Source: Nemopilema nomurai (taxonomy: Eukaryota > Cnidaria > Scyphozoa > Rhizostomeae > Rhizostomatidae). From it: DNA of 64,000 nucleotides. The notes beneath the pieces were generated by a model that saw only the letters and a program-made list of their open reading frames with translations, was not told the DNA's origin and did not search any database. Positions 51,901 to 63,713 of this stretch are shown piece after piece. The stretch lies in the NCBI GenBank assembly GCA_003864495.1, contig ML133488.1, forward strand, positions 1,251,230 to 1,315,229, given 5' to 3'. A program made the position numbers and the translations under genes. Within the stretch, counting starts at the first letter, position 1; each line of letters starts with the position of its first letter.

Positions 51901-53468
51901 ACTTCTGATAAATATCGAAGGTAGACTCTAGGAATTGTTTTACATTGTGGATAACTTTAAGATTACAACAAAAAGATAAGCATTCCACATTGTTTGGTAT
52001 TCCAGAAACTTCTTAAACATGGAATCCAATTCTTCACAGTAAAACAGCATTATGCTAATTTCTACTGCTTAATAAGATTTTATGACAAAAGTATATATTT
52101 AGCAGTCTTGTGTGATTTAAGAGAGGTTTCGCTTTTCTTTATGTTATTAAAACAAGGTCTAGAGAATAATCCCTAGATTTGTTACTTATCAAAACATTTT
52201 TCCTTGCAAACAAAGTACCTCTCCTGATTTCATCTCAGGTGGCTTGCCATCAAAAACATACCTAAAAGAAAAGGCTTGATATAGAAGAAATTTAATTTAA
52301 AAGGGTTGATATAGAGACACACACAATTAAAATCAATTGACTAAAAGCTGATAGGATTCTTATCAAAAATGCATCTGATTGAACATTGAATCTGACTATG
52401 TAATATGCATTTCTTTTTTTATGAAGCAGCTACAGTATTCAAAACAAAAAATGATGTTAATGCTGCAAGGCTTTGCAAATGAATTTTATAGTAGAAGTAG
52501 AAATATGTAAACAGCTTTAAGAAATTAAATAGACAACTATTATAAGGACAAAACTTTTAACACAGACCTAGTGCACTTCTCAACAACACATAAACTATAA
52601 ATATTCCATTTTAATGACCATTCTCTGCTCAATTTGACTTTTTATGGTTTAATAATTGCCACTCAGCCCTCCTAGAGCTATAAGGATATGCAAAAATTTT
52701 ATGTATCAGAATAAGTATGAGTATAACATACAAGGGCTTTATTCCATTATCCACCATGCGTATTGTTCTATAAAACATTCCCATGAGGTGGCTGAAAGAC
52801 AAACAGTTTATCATATCATCATTACTGGCTATAGTTCAAACCGATGAAAAGGTTTAATAGAGCCTTTGGATGGCTACAAAAATACTTGTAGTAAAATGAT
52901 AACAAAGAAGAAAAGTAAAGAATCATATACCTGGTTGTTTCACCTTGTTCATTGGTCAATTGATTACCATCAGAACGAACAGCAATAAGGAACTGATAAA
53001 TGCTCATAGATGCATCAATGGCAATCCTTCTTCCTGCAGTTTTAAACATAACATCAAACCAACATCCCTCACCCTATTTGATTACCATAATAACTACTAT
53101 AAAAATAAAAATTCAAACACATGAAAATATTTTTCAATTTTAATCATCGATATCATAATTCAAATTTCTGAGCATGACAACTAAAAAATGGTTTTGGGGA
53201 AAATTTTTGCAGAAAATTTTTGCTATGATACACCCAAGCTCTTGGGCTTGATCTAGAGCTTGATTTAAATTCATCAAAATGGTACTCTTTTATCAATCAG
53301 CATTAAGAAAGTTCAAGTATAATCATCTAAATTTTACAGGACTTGACGAAAAATCAATTGGTTACCACTCTTTCTTTATTACTCACCGAAGTAATTTTTT
53401 ATCTCATTTTCTTTCATTGCAGAAGGAGCATTATCGCCAAGTAGTTTAGACAGCTGATGAATTCCCAT
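39912..53468 (-). CDS. FEN1: Flap endonuclease 1 (FEN1), complete, 17 exons
   Basis: Exons: 53387-53468, 52931-53033, 52732-52791, 52219-52261, 51709-51772, 51488-51525, 51024-51095, 50417-50467, 49787-49872, 49342-49408, 47886-47937, 47220-47299, 46385-46417, 45209-45262, 44528-44592, 41168-41288 and 39912-39986. They total 1146 nt, or 381 residues, against 380 in human FEN1. The protein begins [17 protein letters not shown]. Active-site acidic residues lie in AIDASMS (D34), YVFDGKPP (D86), EAEAQ (E158 and E160), ATEDMDSL (D179 and D181) and [11 protein letters not shown] (D233). The helix-hairpin-helix [11 protein letters not shown] follows. A PCNA-binding PIP box (QGRLDNFF) and a basic C-terminus ([13 protein letters not shown]) end the protein. 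It removes 5' flaps in Okazaki fragment maturation and long-patch base excision repair, in the nucleus and perhaps mitochondria. All exon phases agree and no frame break is seen. Confidence 0.97.
40404..41036. repeat. 36-bp satellite array, about 17 copies
   Basis: The unit is tttccaattgaacttcacta followed by cgtcacaaacacattg. Copies differ by a few bases, and two are shortened to tttgaaaatc / tttgaacatc. The array lies wholly within the last FEN1 intron (39987-41167). Since 36 is a multiple of three, long open frames appear on both strands (for example 40313-40765 and 40725-41330 plus, 40399-40638 minus). I take these as by-products. Confidence 0.95.
42362..42476. repeat. (CTGT)n microsatellite, interrupted
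   Basis: Stretches of gtctgtctgtctg with interruptions lie in the FEN1 intron between exons 44528-44592 and 41168-41288. Confidence 0.9.
47430..47580. repeat. Dispersed repeat, copy 2 (partner at 7550-7740)
   Basis: It contains ccagtttttgcatacttaaa, then gcaaacg and gtatgattggct...accaatca, in the same order as copy 1. It lies in the FEN1 intron between exons 47886-47937 and 47220-47299. Confidence 0.65.
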
Positions 53469-55589
53469 TGTTGTAAGAAATATAGTTATTTCAACAATAA
53501 TCTGTTCTTCACGAAACCTTTCTTCAGGCCACGGGTTGTAAGGATACCATTTCGCGCGCAAATGGCAAGCTTCTTGTCTAAAACGAGGTTCATCGCCTCG
53601 GTTCAAAACAGTGACCGTGTACAGTGGTAGTGTGTGTATCTGTGGGTGGTAAACAAAATGTTGAAAGTTGGCTGCATGAAAAAGTCAGGGGTCATTAAAT
53701 TATTGCCACATTTAGTAAAGGAAAATTTCTATTTAGCACTTGATCCTTAAGGTATCAGTTGGGTCTTAATATTTATTATTATCATTTAGTTGGGTCTGTC
53801 TATTCTGCAGTATCCCTTCTTGGCGTCATTCAAGAGTAACATTTTTCACTCTATACAACTCTCATCTTCAGAATTTATTGGTTTCTAATAGAATATAACT
53901 TGAATGATCGATGCTGTCCATATTGCACGCGGTCTGCCTTTCTTGATGATGCATTCTTCATAAGAGGATTATTGTGGACCTTCGTTAAAACTGTAGAAAA
54001 TGTGAAGGAAATGGTAAGCATGGATTTAGTCGCATCTCTATGAATGAAGTGCCTTTTGACATAAACATAAGGACTGTACTTGCAAAGCCAAGAACTTTCC
54101 GAAGTATGTGGCTTACCTGTCAACTAAGCATACTCCAGAGGGCTAGGTATAGAGTTTATACAACAATAAGGAATGGGTTGTTAAGCAATAAACCCATTTT
54201 TCAATAAGTATTTTCCGTTGCTATGAATGTAGACGCAAGATTATGCCTTAGGTGCAAGATATGAAACTGAATAATCAAAATCAACATATTTCACCCAATA
54301 TATGAGGAAAAATTTTAAGATTTCAGCGCTTAGAGAAAGGCTTCAGGACCTTGACCAAACAACTGTGTTCTTGTTATCAATAAAATAAATGCATATATAT
54401 ATATATGCATTTATCTCTTGAAAGTAAAATGTGTGATTTCTAACCTCCGATGAGTTTCTCGAACGATTTGATTATCAGAAAAACTTTCGAGTACTGTACC
54501 ATTGCATGGTGCGGACAATGAAAAGTCAGGCAGCTAAAAATTAACGTCAGTTGCACGATAGTTTCCACATGCAACTTTCTGCACATAAATGATGAGACTT
54601 GCACGTGTAAACTGACGTATTTACTGCAGCTTTCATTTTGCAACCAACTGCAACCTGCGACTAATTAAGGACCAAGATAATATTTTCAGGTGAAGTTGCA
54701 ATAGGTTGCAGGCCACTAGCCAATGAGGGTGCTGCAAAATATCATGTGATTTTTACTCTGTGTTTTATCAGGTTGCAGCAACCAGCAACTTGATGCAACC
54801 AAGTGTAAACTAGCCTTAGAAATGTTATTTCGAGTTCTCAAATTCCATAGCCGTTTGAAGCTTAAAGGTGTATTCCTCATAAGGATCCATGAAAAATGAA
54901 ATATACTATTTTGGTGTCACGACAAGATTTCACACTACATTCCATAAACAAAAGATTTTTAGCATTTCGTACAAAGAAAATGGGTAAAGATGGAATCAGC
55001 GGAAAGCTGGCCGCAGGCAAGTTTATTTAGGCGTTGCACTTGCAGATTCGACAGAAATAATCGAATAAACAACCTTTAAAAGGCGTACGCGCTGCATATA
55101 ATAATTTGGCATAATATAGCACATATTATAGATATATGCATAATATATACAGAATAAATTTCAGAGAGAGCATGGGGAGTTTAGTAAAATAAACATATAG
55201 ACAAGGTCTATTTGAAAGATTTAAATTCGAAATAGTTGCATAAACAACTGTTATTATTGAATATTAACGACTGAATACTGGTAAAATTTAAAATATACAA
55301 ATTAAAAACCCATAATTTTGCTTCATTAAATGATACCAATACACAAACATATAGCCTTTTACTAATTTTCATGTCTATGGTGTTCTGTTTTCAGGGCTAA
55401 AAATGATCAAATACTTTGTTCGTGTGTAAATAAATACGTGGTCATTATATAGCTACTAGTGATCGTATCATTTGGGTAACACACAACAAAATGGATACGA
55501 AACATGGATAAAATATTGAATTCAATTGTAAAATGCACCTTATTCTTGTAAAATTATTGTAAAGATACTGCATTGAATTGGTAAACTAC
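53469..55589. other. Intergenic between FEN1 start and carbamoyltransferase stop
   Basis: No exon recognised. It contains the FEN1 promoter side, a short (at)n run near 54393-54410 and a repeat copy at about 54530-54830. Confidence 0.5.
54530..54830. mobile_element. Putative MITE-like repeat copy related to the core of the 6709-7153 element
   Basis: On the reverse strand it reads aggctagtttacacttggtt, then cacagagtaaaaatcacatg and atattttgcag, then cattggctagtgg. The same blocks occur in the same order at 6846-6930. The 27-bp block at about 54744-54770 is an exact inverse of about 6891-6917. Ends and target duplication are not defined. Confidence 0.65.
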
Positions 55590-58500
55590 TTATCTACCTT
55601 TCGTAAATATCCAGTCTTCTATTATAACATACTTAAATATATCTGTCTTCGAAGAATCTAAGATTTCCAGTGCTGTGTTCAGGCGGTTCAAAATTGGCTT
55701 TCCCTGAAAAGTAATAATCTCTTTATCGCATGACGCAAAAAATTCGAGCTGTTGGTATCCTGTTTTATGTGCTGAGTCAAAATCTCATATGATTAATAAA
55801 TCACTCTCTTATGACTATTCTCTTGTGCCCATTTTTCCAAAATTCTCCGATTTAAAAAATCTTTGATGGACAAATATACAGAGGTAGCATTATGGAGTAG
55901 AACAATTTACAGAGAATTGGAGACCATGTAAACAGGATTGGGGTCCTTGGGTTGCCATGTAAACAACCAGAAAAAATATGTGAAGGTCGAACGCCAACGA
56001 TCCAAAGGCAATTCACTGCTAACATTCTCCAGCGTCCAGTCCTAGAGTAGTGTGCTTGAAAAACGAAAATAGTGAATCATAACCACATATCATCTATATC
56101 CCCGGAAAATGATCTCCGCATTTTTTACATAATCAACATAGCAAAATCATACCTTCACATTGAAAGACGTGTTTAGCAATATTTCGTAGCCTCCATTCAG
56201 TTTGCCAACCTCTTTCAGAAGCGCGTGATACCAAGGCTCGTCTTCGATGGTGACTGTTTGCAATCTACAAGAAAGTTGAGACAAAAACGCGACATTGAAA
56301 TAATTAAGCAGCAGGATTGGACACATTTGAACAGATTGGACACAATGGGAAGCACTTGACTGGCAAATTAAATGCATTCAGTAGGTAGGGAATAATGAAC
56401 TTTATCACTATTCAGAACAAAAAGCCTCGCCACCAAAGCCTTTGAAACCAACTTCACCCTTGTGATGACTACGATAATGATAAAAAGCAGTGAAATATTT
56501 AACGACAATTTATAGAAATAAAACGAACGGAGAAATTGTTTACCTCGAAGTGCCATCAAAATGACTTACTGCAGGGAACAGACGCTTGGCTTGTCAGTAA
56601 GTTTAGGGGCAAATGACATGTACGGAGATGGTGGCAGGGGGCTTTTATTATTCTCCTCATCTTCCCTCGTTTGTTTGAAAATACGACTGGCGCATTCCAA
56701 TGTCACAGATGGGCATAACGGCCGAAACCATTCTCGCGATTTTAGTCTAGAATGGGCAAAGCCCGAAAGATGTGAAGTCTTTACGATGCTGATCGTGTTG
56801 CATCCGCATCTCGCTTACTGTACTAGTTCTCATGCTTCGAAGATGTTGAATTAAGATCAATGCTAGAGCATGAAGCTCCTTCACAATGACATTCTCTAGC
56901 TCGGCTTACGAATGTTAGTCGAAATTCACTTGCACACAGCAGCTACAAGGTTATTATGCTTGACAGGTAGTAGTGAGGGGAACTATGTTTCAACGAATAT
57001 GATATTAAAAGTCATCAGGTATGAAATATTGACTGTCATAAGAACAAAGAATATACAAGTCTCAGTTCATCAAATTTGATAATGTGAACAAGTGCTTTGT
57101 GGTACAAAACGCTTTTTCTAGCAATTGTAAATTTAATAATATTTCGTCATTTGACATCCTCGAATGACAGTGACATTCGATTCTCTAGCTTTAGATTTTC
57201 TTTGCACAAACTGAATTTGCATGTTCAGAACGAAACAATTATAATGATTAGAGGAGAAGAATGAAGACTGACTTGTTGATACGATCCTTGATCTCAGTGG
57301 TGTTTGGGTAGCAAATAACTGATCGATGCCCCAAGGCTCTTGGACCAAACTGAAATGACGATAAGATATAAAACGCAACAGCAAAACCAGGGCGACGAAA
57401 AATTACAGACGCTTCAAGTCTAAATGGACCATCACTGAAATGTCAAGAGCTAATATCGCTACGATCTGACGCCAAGGTAAATAGCCGCCTAAATGTAGAT
57501 ATGTAGAAACGTCTCAAAAGGTACAAAAAGGTGAAGATTTTATGATTGTTCAAAACAAGAACCAAATCAATTGTAACACTCATCCTTTCAAGTTGAGCTT
57601 GGATCTATACATGACAATATCAGATATGATGTAGTTAAATTGTCCGCTAACATTGTGGCCATTAGCCAGTGCTGATACTCTATGGACAGTCAGACAAGCA
57701 GCGCCATTGTGTCTTTTCCATCACCTGTGAAGTTTAAGAGACTCTGACAGAGAATGAAGTGACAATTGGAAAACCTCATACCCGTACCTCTTGTCTACCC
57801 CTAACTAGGCCAATAGCAACTCCTTCTTCAACCAAAATCCGCGCGATCTATAAACAACGAAAATGCAAAGAAAATGATATCATCCAAATAACGCTATACA
57901 AACAGAAAGGCAATCATGACCCCCTTGTTTCCTTTTATAAGACAAGTAAAAGGGGGCAGTTGGGCAGGGAGGTAGTGATGTCTCCTATTCAACCTAAGAC
58001 ACCCAGTTGTTTTTATGAGCCTCGCGTCAGAATGACTCATTCAGTTGTGCGGTGCGTTCCTTGAATGAAAAACACGGAATTGTGTAGTCAGCATGTTACG
58101 CCTTTCCAAATTCGAGAGGTTCCCTTGGCCTCACAATTACGCCGCATTCGTTAAGTTTTTATTCGAAATATTGAAAGTTGGAGTCTGAAGCCCTCCTTTA
58201 CTCTATGTACCTGAAGCATAATTATGTTTTCGCAAAAATTGTTTCAAAAGGTTAGTGACATTATTACGCAGACTACAACTGATTCTCGAAAGAGTCGATA
58301 TATCATCAACATATTCTCCAAAACAATTGGAGCTGGGCCTAAAAACAGTCCACGTTTGTAACCAACCAAATTGACAACAAACTGCAAAAAATTTACTGCA
58401 ATGATCTTCTTGACCTGATGAAAAGTAAAAATGACCTCATGATTTTTTTGCAAAATGCACCTATGCTAAAGTTGCGCGATTTCATTACATTCACACATCC

Positions 58501-61500
58501 ACTTAATAAAGCAATTTACCTCAGATATTTCAACCTTTCTTGCGCCTCGCTTTTCGGCAGTACCTTGGAGATATCGGTAGTCAAAAAGAGGCAAACCCGA
58601 GTATTGTAACTGTTTCGGCTGATGTTTGGGACTGCATACAAAATAGAAGATAGAGTTCATGGCAACAAGACACAAATATGCTAATAAGTAATTCAAAATA
58701 AAAGCAAACAGTTAAAGAACGGATGGATACAAATTTAGCTTCTCGTTCAATAGTTTCAAACACTTCTGAACGTGTATTAGAACGTGCAAAAATCAGAACA
58801 TATTTCATTGCTAACAAAGTCTAAACAAATGGGAAAAACAAATTTCGATCGTTGAATATGCAAGAATGCTGTTGAGGAAATACAGGATATACACCTATTC
58901 GAGAATACACGAAGTCTCTAAATATTGATGTAAAGCAGAGAAGGGTTGAAAGCTTAGCAGATTATTTTGCGGCTAAAAAAATATTGCTAAGGGCTCATGA
59001 GATCTTCCATCTGAATCGAATTCTATCGTGAGTCGCTACCACTGTAATTGTCCTATACGTCAATCAAACAACACATGCATCGTCTTAATGACATAAGTGA
59101 GACTTACGGATCCATGGTCCAAGCAGCACCAACGGAGATACCACAATCGTTCGGCGCTGATGGCACGTGAACTGGTAACCCAAATCGCTCGAACACAAGC
59201 TCATTCGCATGTACATTCTGCAATACAATATCAGACGATCGGGTGAGACAGGATCGAGTCCACGCGAAATGAAGGCCATTTACATTCCATAATTTGTGAC
59301 GTTTGCTCTGATTCAAGTTAACTCACCAGTGCGCAGCCACCAGTTAAAACTATGCCCTCAGTATTATCTTCAAATCTAGAACAAAATAATAAAATGCCAA
59401 TTTTGAAATAAAGAATTATTGCTGTCCAGGAATATATTATCAGCTGCCAACTAACAATAAAAAAGTAGGCCAATAGCTCGGATTGTGTCAATCAAAACTG
59501 CGATTCATAACCTTAGGCATCACAGTTGATAAGGTGAAGATGCAGCTTGTAATGACCAGCAAACAAAGATATGACTCAATCGCGAAATGTGTGTCTATTA
59601 GTATCACTGTGACGTTTGCCAAGTCAATGGGACCGGCCCCTCTTCCACTTTTTAGCTTGTGTAGCAACGAGGCCACAAAATACAGTAATTCAAAGTATTT
59701 GTCAAGCAGAACCATCCAGTCAAAAAGTTCATAAGATATCAAGTAAGAAACGAATATAGTTACCTTTCGCCATCCTCATTTTGGAGATTTAAGAAATATC
59801 CAACTTGCTCGCAAAGAAGTTTTTCGAATACATGCTGCAAGAAACATATGAGGCGTGAAAACAAAATGGACAAATCGAAACTTTTATGTGTTATTCCTGT
59901 TGTCATTCTTGTTGTTGAAACATGTCTCAATATGTTCAAGGACTATAGGCAAATGGACAGACAGATTGATAGTTATAATTAGCAAAATAGGTCATAACAT
60001 GCATTTTCATAGCAGCAGACTCTTGACAGGGTCATTTTTAGACAAAGAATTTTCACCTGGCTCGTCGCGGCTACATCTCTCGCGTCTTCATTTGACAAAC
60101 TATTGGGCTCCAGTGCCTGTTGGGTAAATTTCTTAATCAGCAAACCGTTATAGTCAATACAGTACACGCAGTCAGGAATAAAATGAGATCAACAGCAAAA
60201 ACTTCATTAACAACAACAACAATGACGACAGCATCAACAACAACAACTCCCAGGTGGACAACAGTAATGGCAGACAAATATATAATTAAGATACGATTGT
60301 GAATAGAAAGAAACAATCAGTAGCAATAGCAACGGCTAGTACCTATCATTAACACTAGGTTTTCATTTAGTTTTGGGGATTGCAAGGTGTGTGGGAAAGA
60401 CTCTCTATCCGAAAAAATATCAGAAGCCATTTGGATTTCGCTTACTTTGGGGACTTAAGGTGCGTGGGATGGACGCCTTGTATAAAAAGCTACAAATAAA
60501 AGAACCATTCAAATTCTGTTCAGTTTAGGGGGATATTTGATTGTGTTTCCTTTTAGCGTCGAGCAGGTACAATACTTTTCTTCTCATATTCTAAAAAGTG
60601 CGAAAATGATTGACTCCGAATGTAACTCACTTACTAGGCCAATTCTTTCGCCAAGAGTATACATAGCCTGGAGAGGACTGACAAACCGTTGATAATACTC
60701 TTGAAATGCATCGACCCACTGCTCTCTAACCTTGCCGAGGGCTGCGTACCCCATGACCTAAATACAAAAATCATTTGTGTTGAATTCTTGGTCAAAAGCT
60801 GACAACTGGTCTGGTTTAGTGACATTTCATCAATTCTGACAACGCAAACGTTTTCAGGCTGCCAAAAACTAAAAAGATATTACGCCGGTGTCTGATCATG
60901 TATGTTACCAACATTCTGCAAGGTCATGTAGTTAGCACAGTCATGCGCAGTGTAAAACCATGCACAGTGGTTACCTTCCGTATTCCCACAAGAAAAAGAC
61001 ATTTAAAAGTTTCTAAATGATTTTTCATTCTCCAGTGGAATTTTTCTAATTTTTTGTTCTTTTGCCAATGAGTTTCTGATGAATAAAAAAGCGTGTAGGA
61101 GCTCAATAGCTTCACGTCACAAACTGAAGCCATACACCAAGCAAAACTTTCCGTAAACTGGCTCAGCTTCCGACAATCAGTGGCTGCATATCATATCTCA
61201 CAAGTAGGTATCAAATCGCAGTAAATTACGCCGGTAAAATGAAAAAAATGCTGAAAAGTGTTTCGATGTCATAAAAAGGTCTTAAGAATGATCTTGGCAG
61301 CGACTTTTGCATTGAAAAGATTGCTTCATTTTAGAAGCCGAGTAACAATAACATAGAAAAACCTACTTTTCCAGACAATGCAAGAGGAGCGAACCTCATG
61401 TATGTTGTGAGATCTTTGGCTTCTTCACCGACGCTTCTGCCTTCAGTTACTTCCGGCATTGCGATGGCGAGCTGCCTGAAGGGCGTTCCGAGATTAAGAC

Positions 61501-63713
61501 CGACCTGATAAAAAACAAGACCGACCTGATAAAAAACAAGACCGACCTGATAAAAAACAAGACCGACCTGATAAAAAAAGACCGACCTGATAAAAAAAAA
61601 AGACCGACCTGATAAAAAAACAAGACCGACCTGATAAAAAACAAGACCGACCTGATAAAAAAAGACCGACCTGATAAAAAACAAGACCGACCTGATAAAA
61701 AAAAGACCGACCTGATAAAAAATAAGGGAGTTCACATATTTATTATAGCAAATTATAGTGCAGTTCACATATTTACCATATTGAAGAAATCTGTTAGTCT
61801 TTGAATAACGAGAAGATTTTTTGGAACATCTAGCATTTAGAAAACTATGAAGATTGTAATAATATTGACAGATTTGTGCCTCTTTTGAAGCTGAAGGGCT
61901 TTTACTAGAGCAACTTTGAAAAGTTGACATCGTTGTAATGATCCGCGTATAGCTATGATTATAAAAACTCAAATATAAACAAATGACAAGAAAGACCTCA
62001 AATGGAAATTAATCAAAACGGCACAAATTGCAGAGAGCACATCAAAATTCGCGGAAACAGCTGCCCGGTTTTGGACAAGGAGTGCATCAATGAAAATAAC
62101 GAAAGATTAGCGGACATAGAAAACACAACCCAGCATCAATTAGGCGGCCCAGCCTAAACTAAACATGGTATTGTTGCACGTGCAAACATCGTGACTCTTG
62201 AAGCAATCCTACAAATGCCAAAAGCTATGCACTTTAGGCAGATGACTACTTACCCATTTTAGATGTGTGATTCCCTTCGCTTTGTGTGCATGATATACAT
62301 TGAACGTTCCATCGTTTCCTCCGCCATCATACGAGAACACGAGGGCTGATTTAAAGGGGGAATCGTGAAAGCCCAACGACGCATGGGCAAGATGGTGGTC
62401 CACAGTCATCCACCTATGAAGCAACGGAAAAGACAACAGACTCCATTCAAAATAGCCAGTACTTTGAGAACATCACTTTCCCTTTCTATACTATGTTATG
62501 CGTGCAATCGGCAACACTAAATACTAGTGTCTTTAGGGAATGCTAATGAAGTTCTTCTGGAGGGTATCCATGATTAGAGTAGCCCTTCAAAATAACACAT
62601 GACACTTTGAGGGATGACATCATAATGAATAATATAATGAAAAATGACAGTTCTGTAATCCAAAGTAATTTAAATACATTGGCATTTTATTGTTGCCTCC
62701 TACCCAGCACTACACTGCCTTGTGTACCTTCGTAACTTTTTTGAGAGTCAAATCAAAAGCTTGCCTCCTATCATTGGCACCCCTTTCTTTAGAACACTGA
62801 GCTATAGCCTTTTTTTCTTTTCTGGCTCTACCTCTTCAGCCAGCAGCTCAGAATAACAAAGCATTACATTTTGACAAATGACATAACAAACAACATTGAT
62901 GATGACCAAATATCAACATAATAAATAGTCAGTTATTAATTCTCTGACCAAAAAGAATATCATATGTATCACATGAAGAGGAATTTCTCCCAAGAAAACA
63001 AACCTTTCAGCTTTTACAAGTGATGACAAGATTTCTATTTGTGTAGGCATGATCCTTTGGAAAAAATGATTCATCACATCAGAATTACCAGAAAACAAGA
63101 GTTTGTTTAAATTATGAAATATCAACACAATTGAGCCTTGTCTACATATGAATACAAAGGACGAAAACTGAATTATTATATAAAAAGATCGAAGGCTAGC
63201 AGTGATTATACACAAATATCAATTTTAGCTTAGAACTCCAAATATACATATAGCCTGGCTTGAAAAATATACATGCCACAAGTCACTAACTGTTCAACCT
63301 AGATGTACAAATAATATCTACTGCTAAAACATCTTATGTTAAAAAGCCTTCCAATCATTTCAAAAAAAGAAAGTTTGCTTTCAGTAATGCCATGCTTCAA
63401 ACTTAACTCAACCATGCAATACAATAAAATCACAAAAAATTTGTATTACAAAAACAATCATGATATAGAATAGAATGTAACCATTTCTTTCAAAACATAT
63501 TAAAAAAATAAAACACTAAAGCTTTAGAAACTTTAAAATGCAAAGGCAAAATTTTTTTAATTAAAGACATTATTGGAAGCTTTATTAAATGGTAAACTTC
63601 AAAAACATGGCTAATACCATGATGTAATGGCAACATCAAATTCATCAATCTGTGTAAATGATGTTACATGATTAATGGCCTTTTTCCACTGTTCAGTAAA
63701 TATTGGCTTGCGT
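55590..63713 (-). CDS. NodU/CmcH/TobZ-family carbamoyltransferase, 5' end beyond the window; one frame break as given
   Basis: Fifteen exons: 63618-63713, 63004-63054, 62254-62413, 61367-61504, 60635-60757, 60057-60131, 59764-59834, 59327-59375, 59108-59217, 58520-58631, 57788-57847, 57273-57349, 56544-56746, 56153-56264 and 55590-55703 (TAA stop). Family motifs appear in order: DHHLAHASLGF, SYDGGGNDGTFNVY, LTGGCAL|NVHANELV, GLVRGRQE|FGPRALGHRS, KSREWFRPLCPS, SPYMSF, HFDGTSR|LQTV and LLNTSFNVK|GKPI. They cover both the N- and C-terminal carbamoyltransferase domains. The N-terminal strand expected before the first exon (about 50-80 residues) must lie past 64000. Relatives move a carbamoyl group from carbamoyl phosphate, via an adenylate in TobZ, to a hydroxyl of a small molecule. 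The substrate here is unknown. Every exon fits its phases except 56544-56746, which is one base short. Intron density shows this is an integrated animal gene and not bacterial contamination. Confidence 0.93.
56575..56612 (-). other. Frame break inside a carbamoyltransferase exon
   Basis: The exon reads SPYMSFAPKLTDK and then must change frame to continue AKRLFPAVSHFDGTSR, which joins in phase to RLQTVTIEDEPW in the next exon. One missing base near 56592 accounts for it. No GT-AG pair of sensible length spans the point. Confidence 0.75.
60199..60248. repeat. Imperfect (ACA)n trinucleotide repeat
   Basis: ttaacaacaacaacaatgacgacagcatcaacaac-type sequence lies in the carbamoyltransferase intron between exons 60635-60757 and 60057-60131. 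Confidence 0.8.
61498..61722 (-). repeat. 11 tandem copies of an 18-23 bp unit carrying a 3' splice site
   Basis: Forward unit: gaccgacctgataaaaaaca with poly-A length variation. On the gene strand each copy is TTTTTTATCAG|GTCGGTCTTG, that is a pyrimidine tract plus CAG. The innermost copy provides the acceptor of the exon 61367-61504. Spacings from the innermost outward are 21, 21, 21, 18, 23, 22, 21, 18, 21 and 21 bp. Confidence 0.92.

Noticed and set aside
58244..58453. Minus-strand open frame with hydrophobic segments between carbamoyltransferase exons
   Set aside because: The flanking exons 58520-58631 and 57788-57847 join in phase 0 without it, and it has no family motif.
61331..61972. 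213-codon minus-strand open frame rich in FFIRSV / YQVGLVF repeats as a membrane protein
   Set aside because: It combines the real exon 61367-61504 with the tandem acceptor array and intron sequence; only the exon part is conserved coding sequence.
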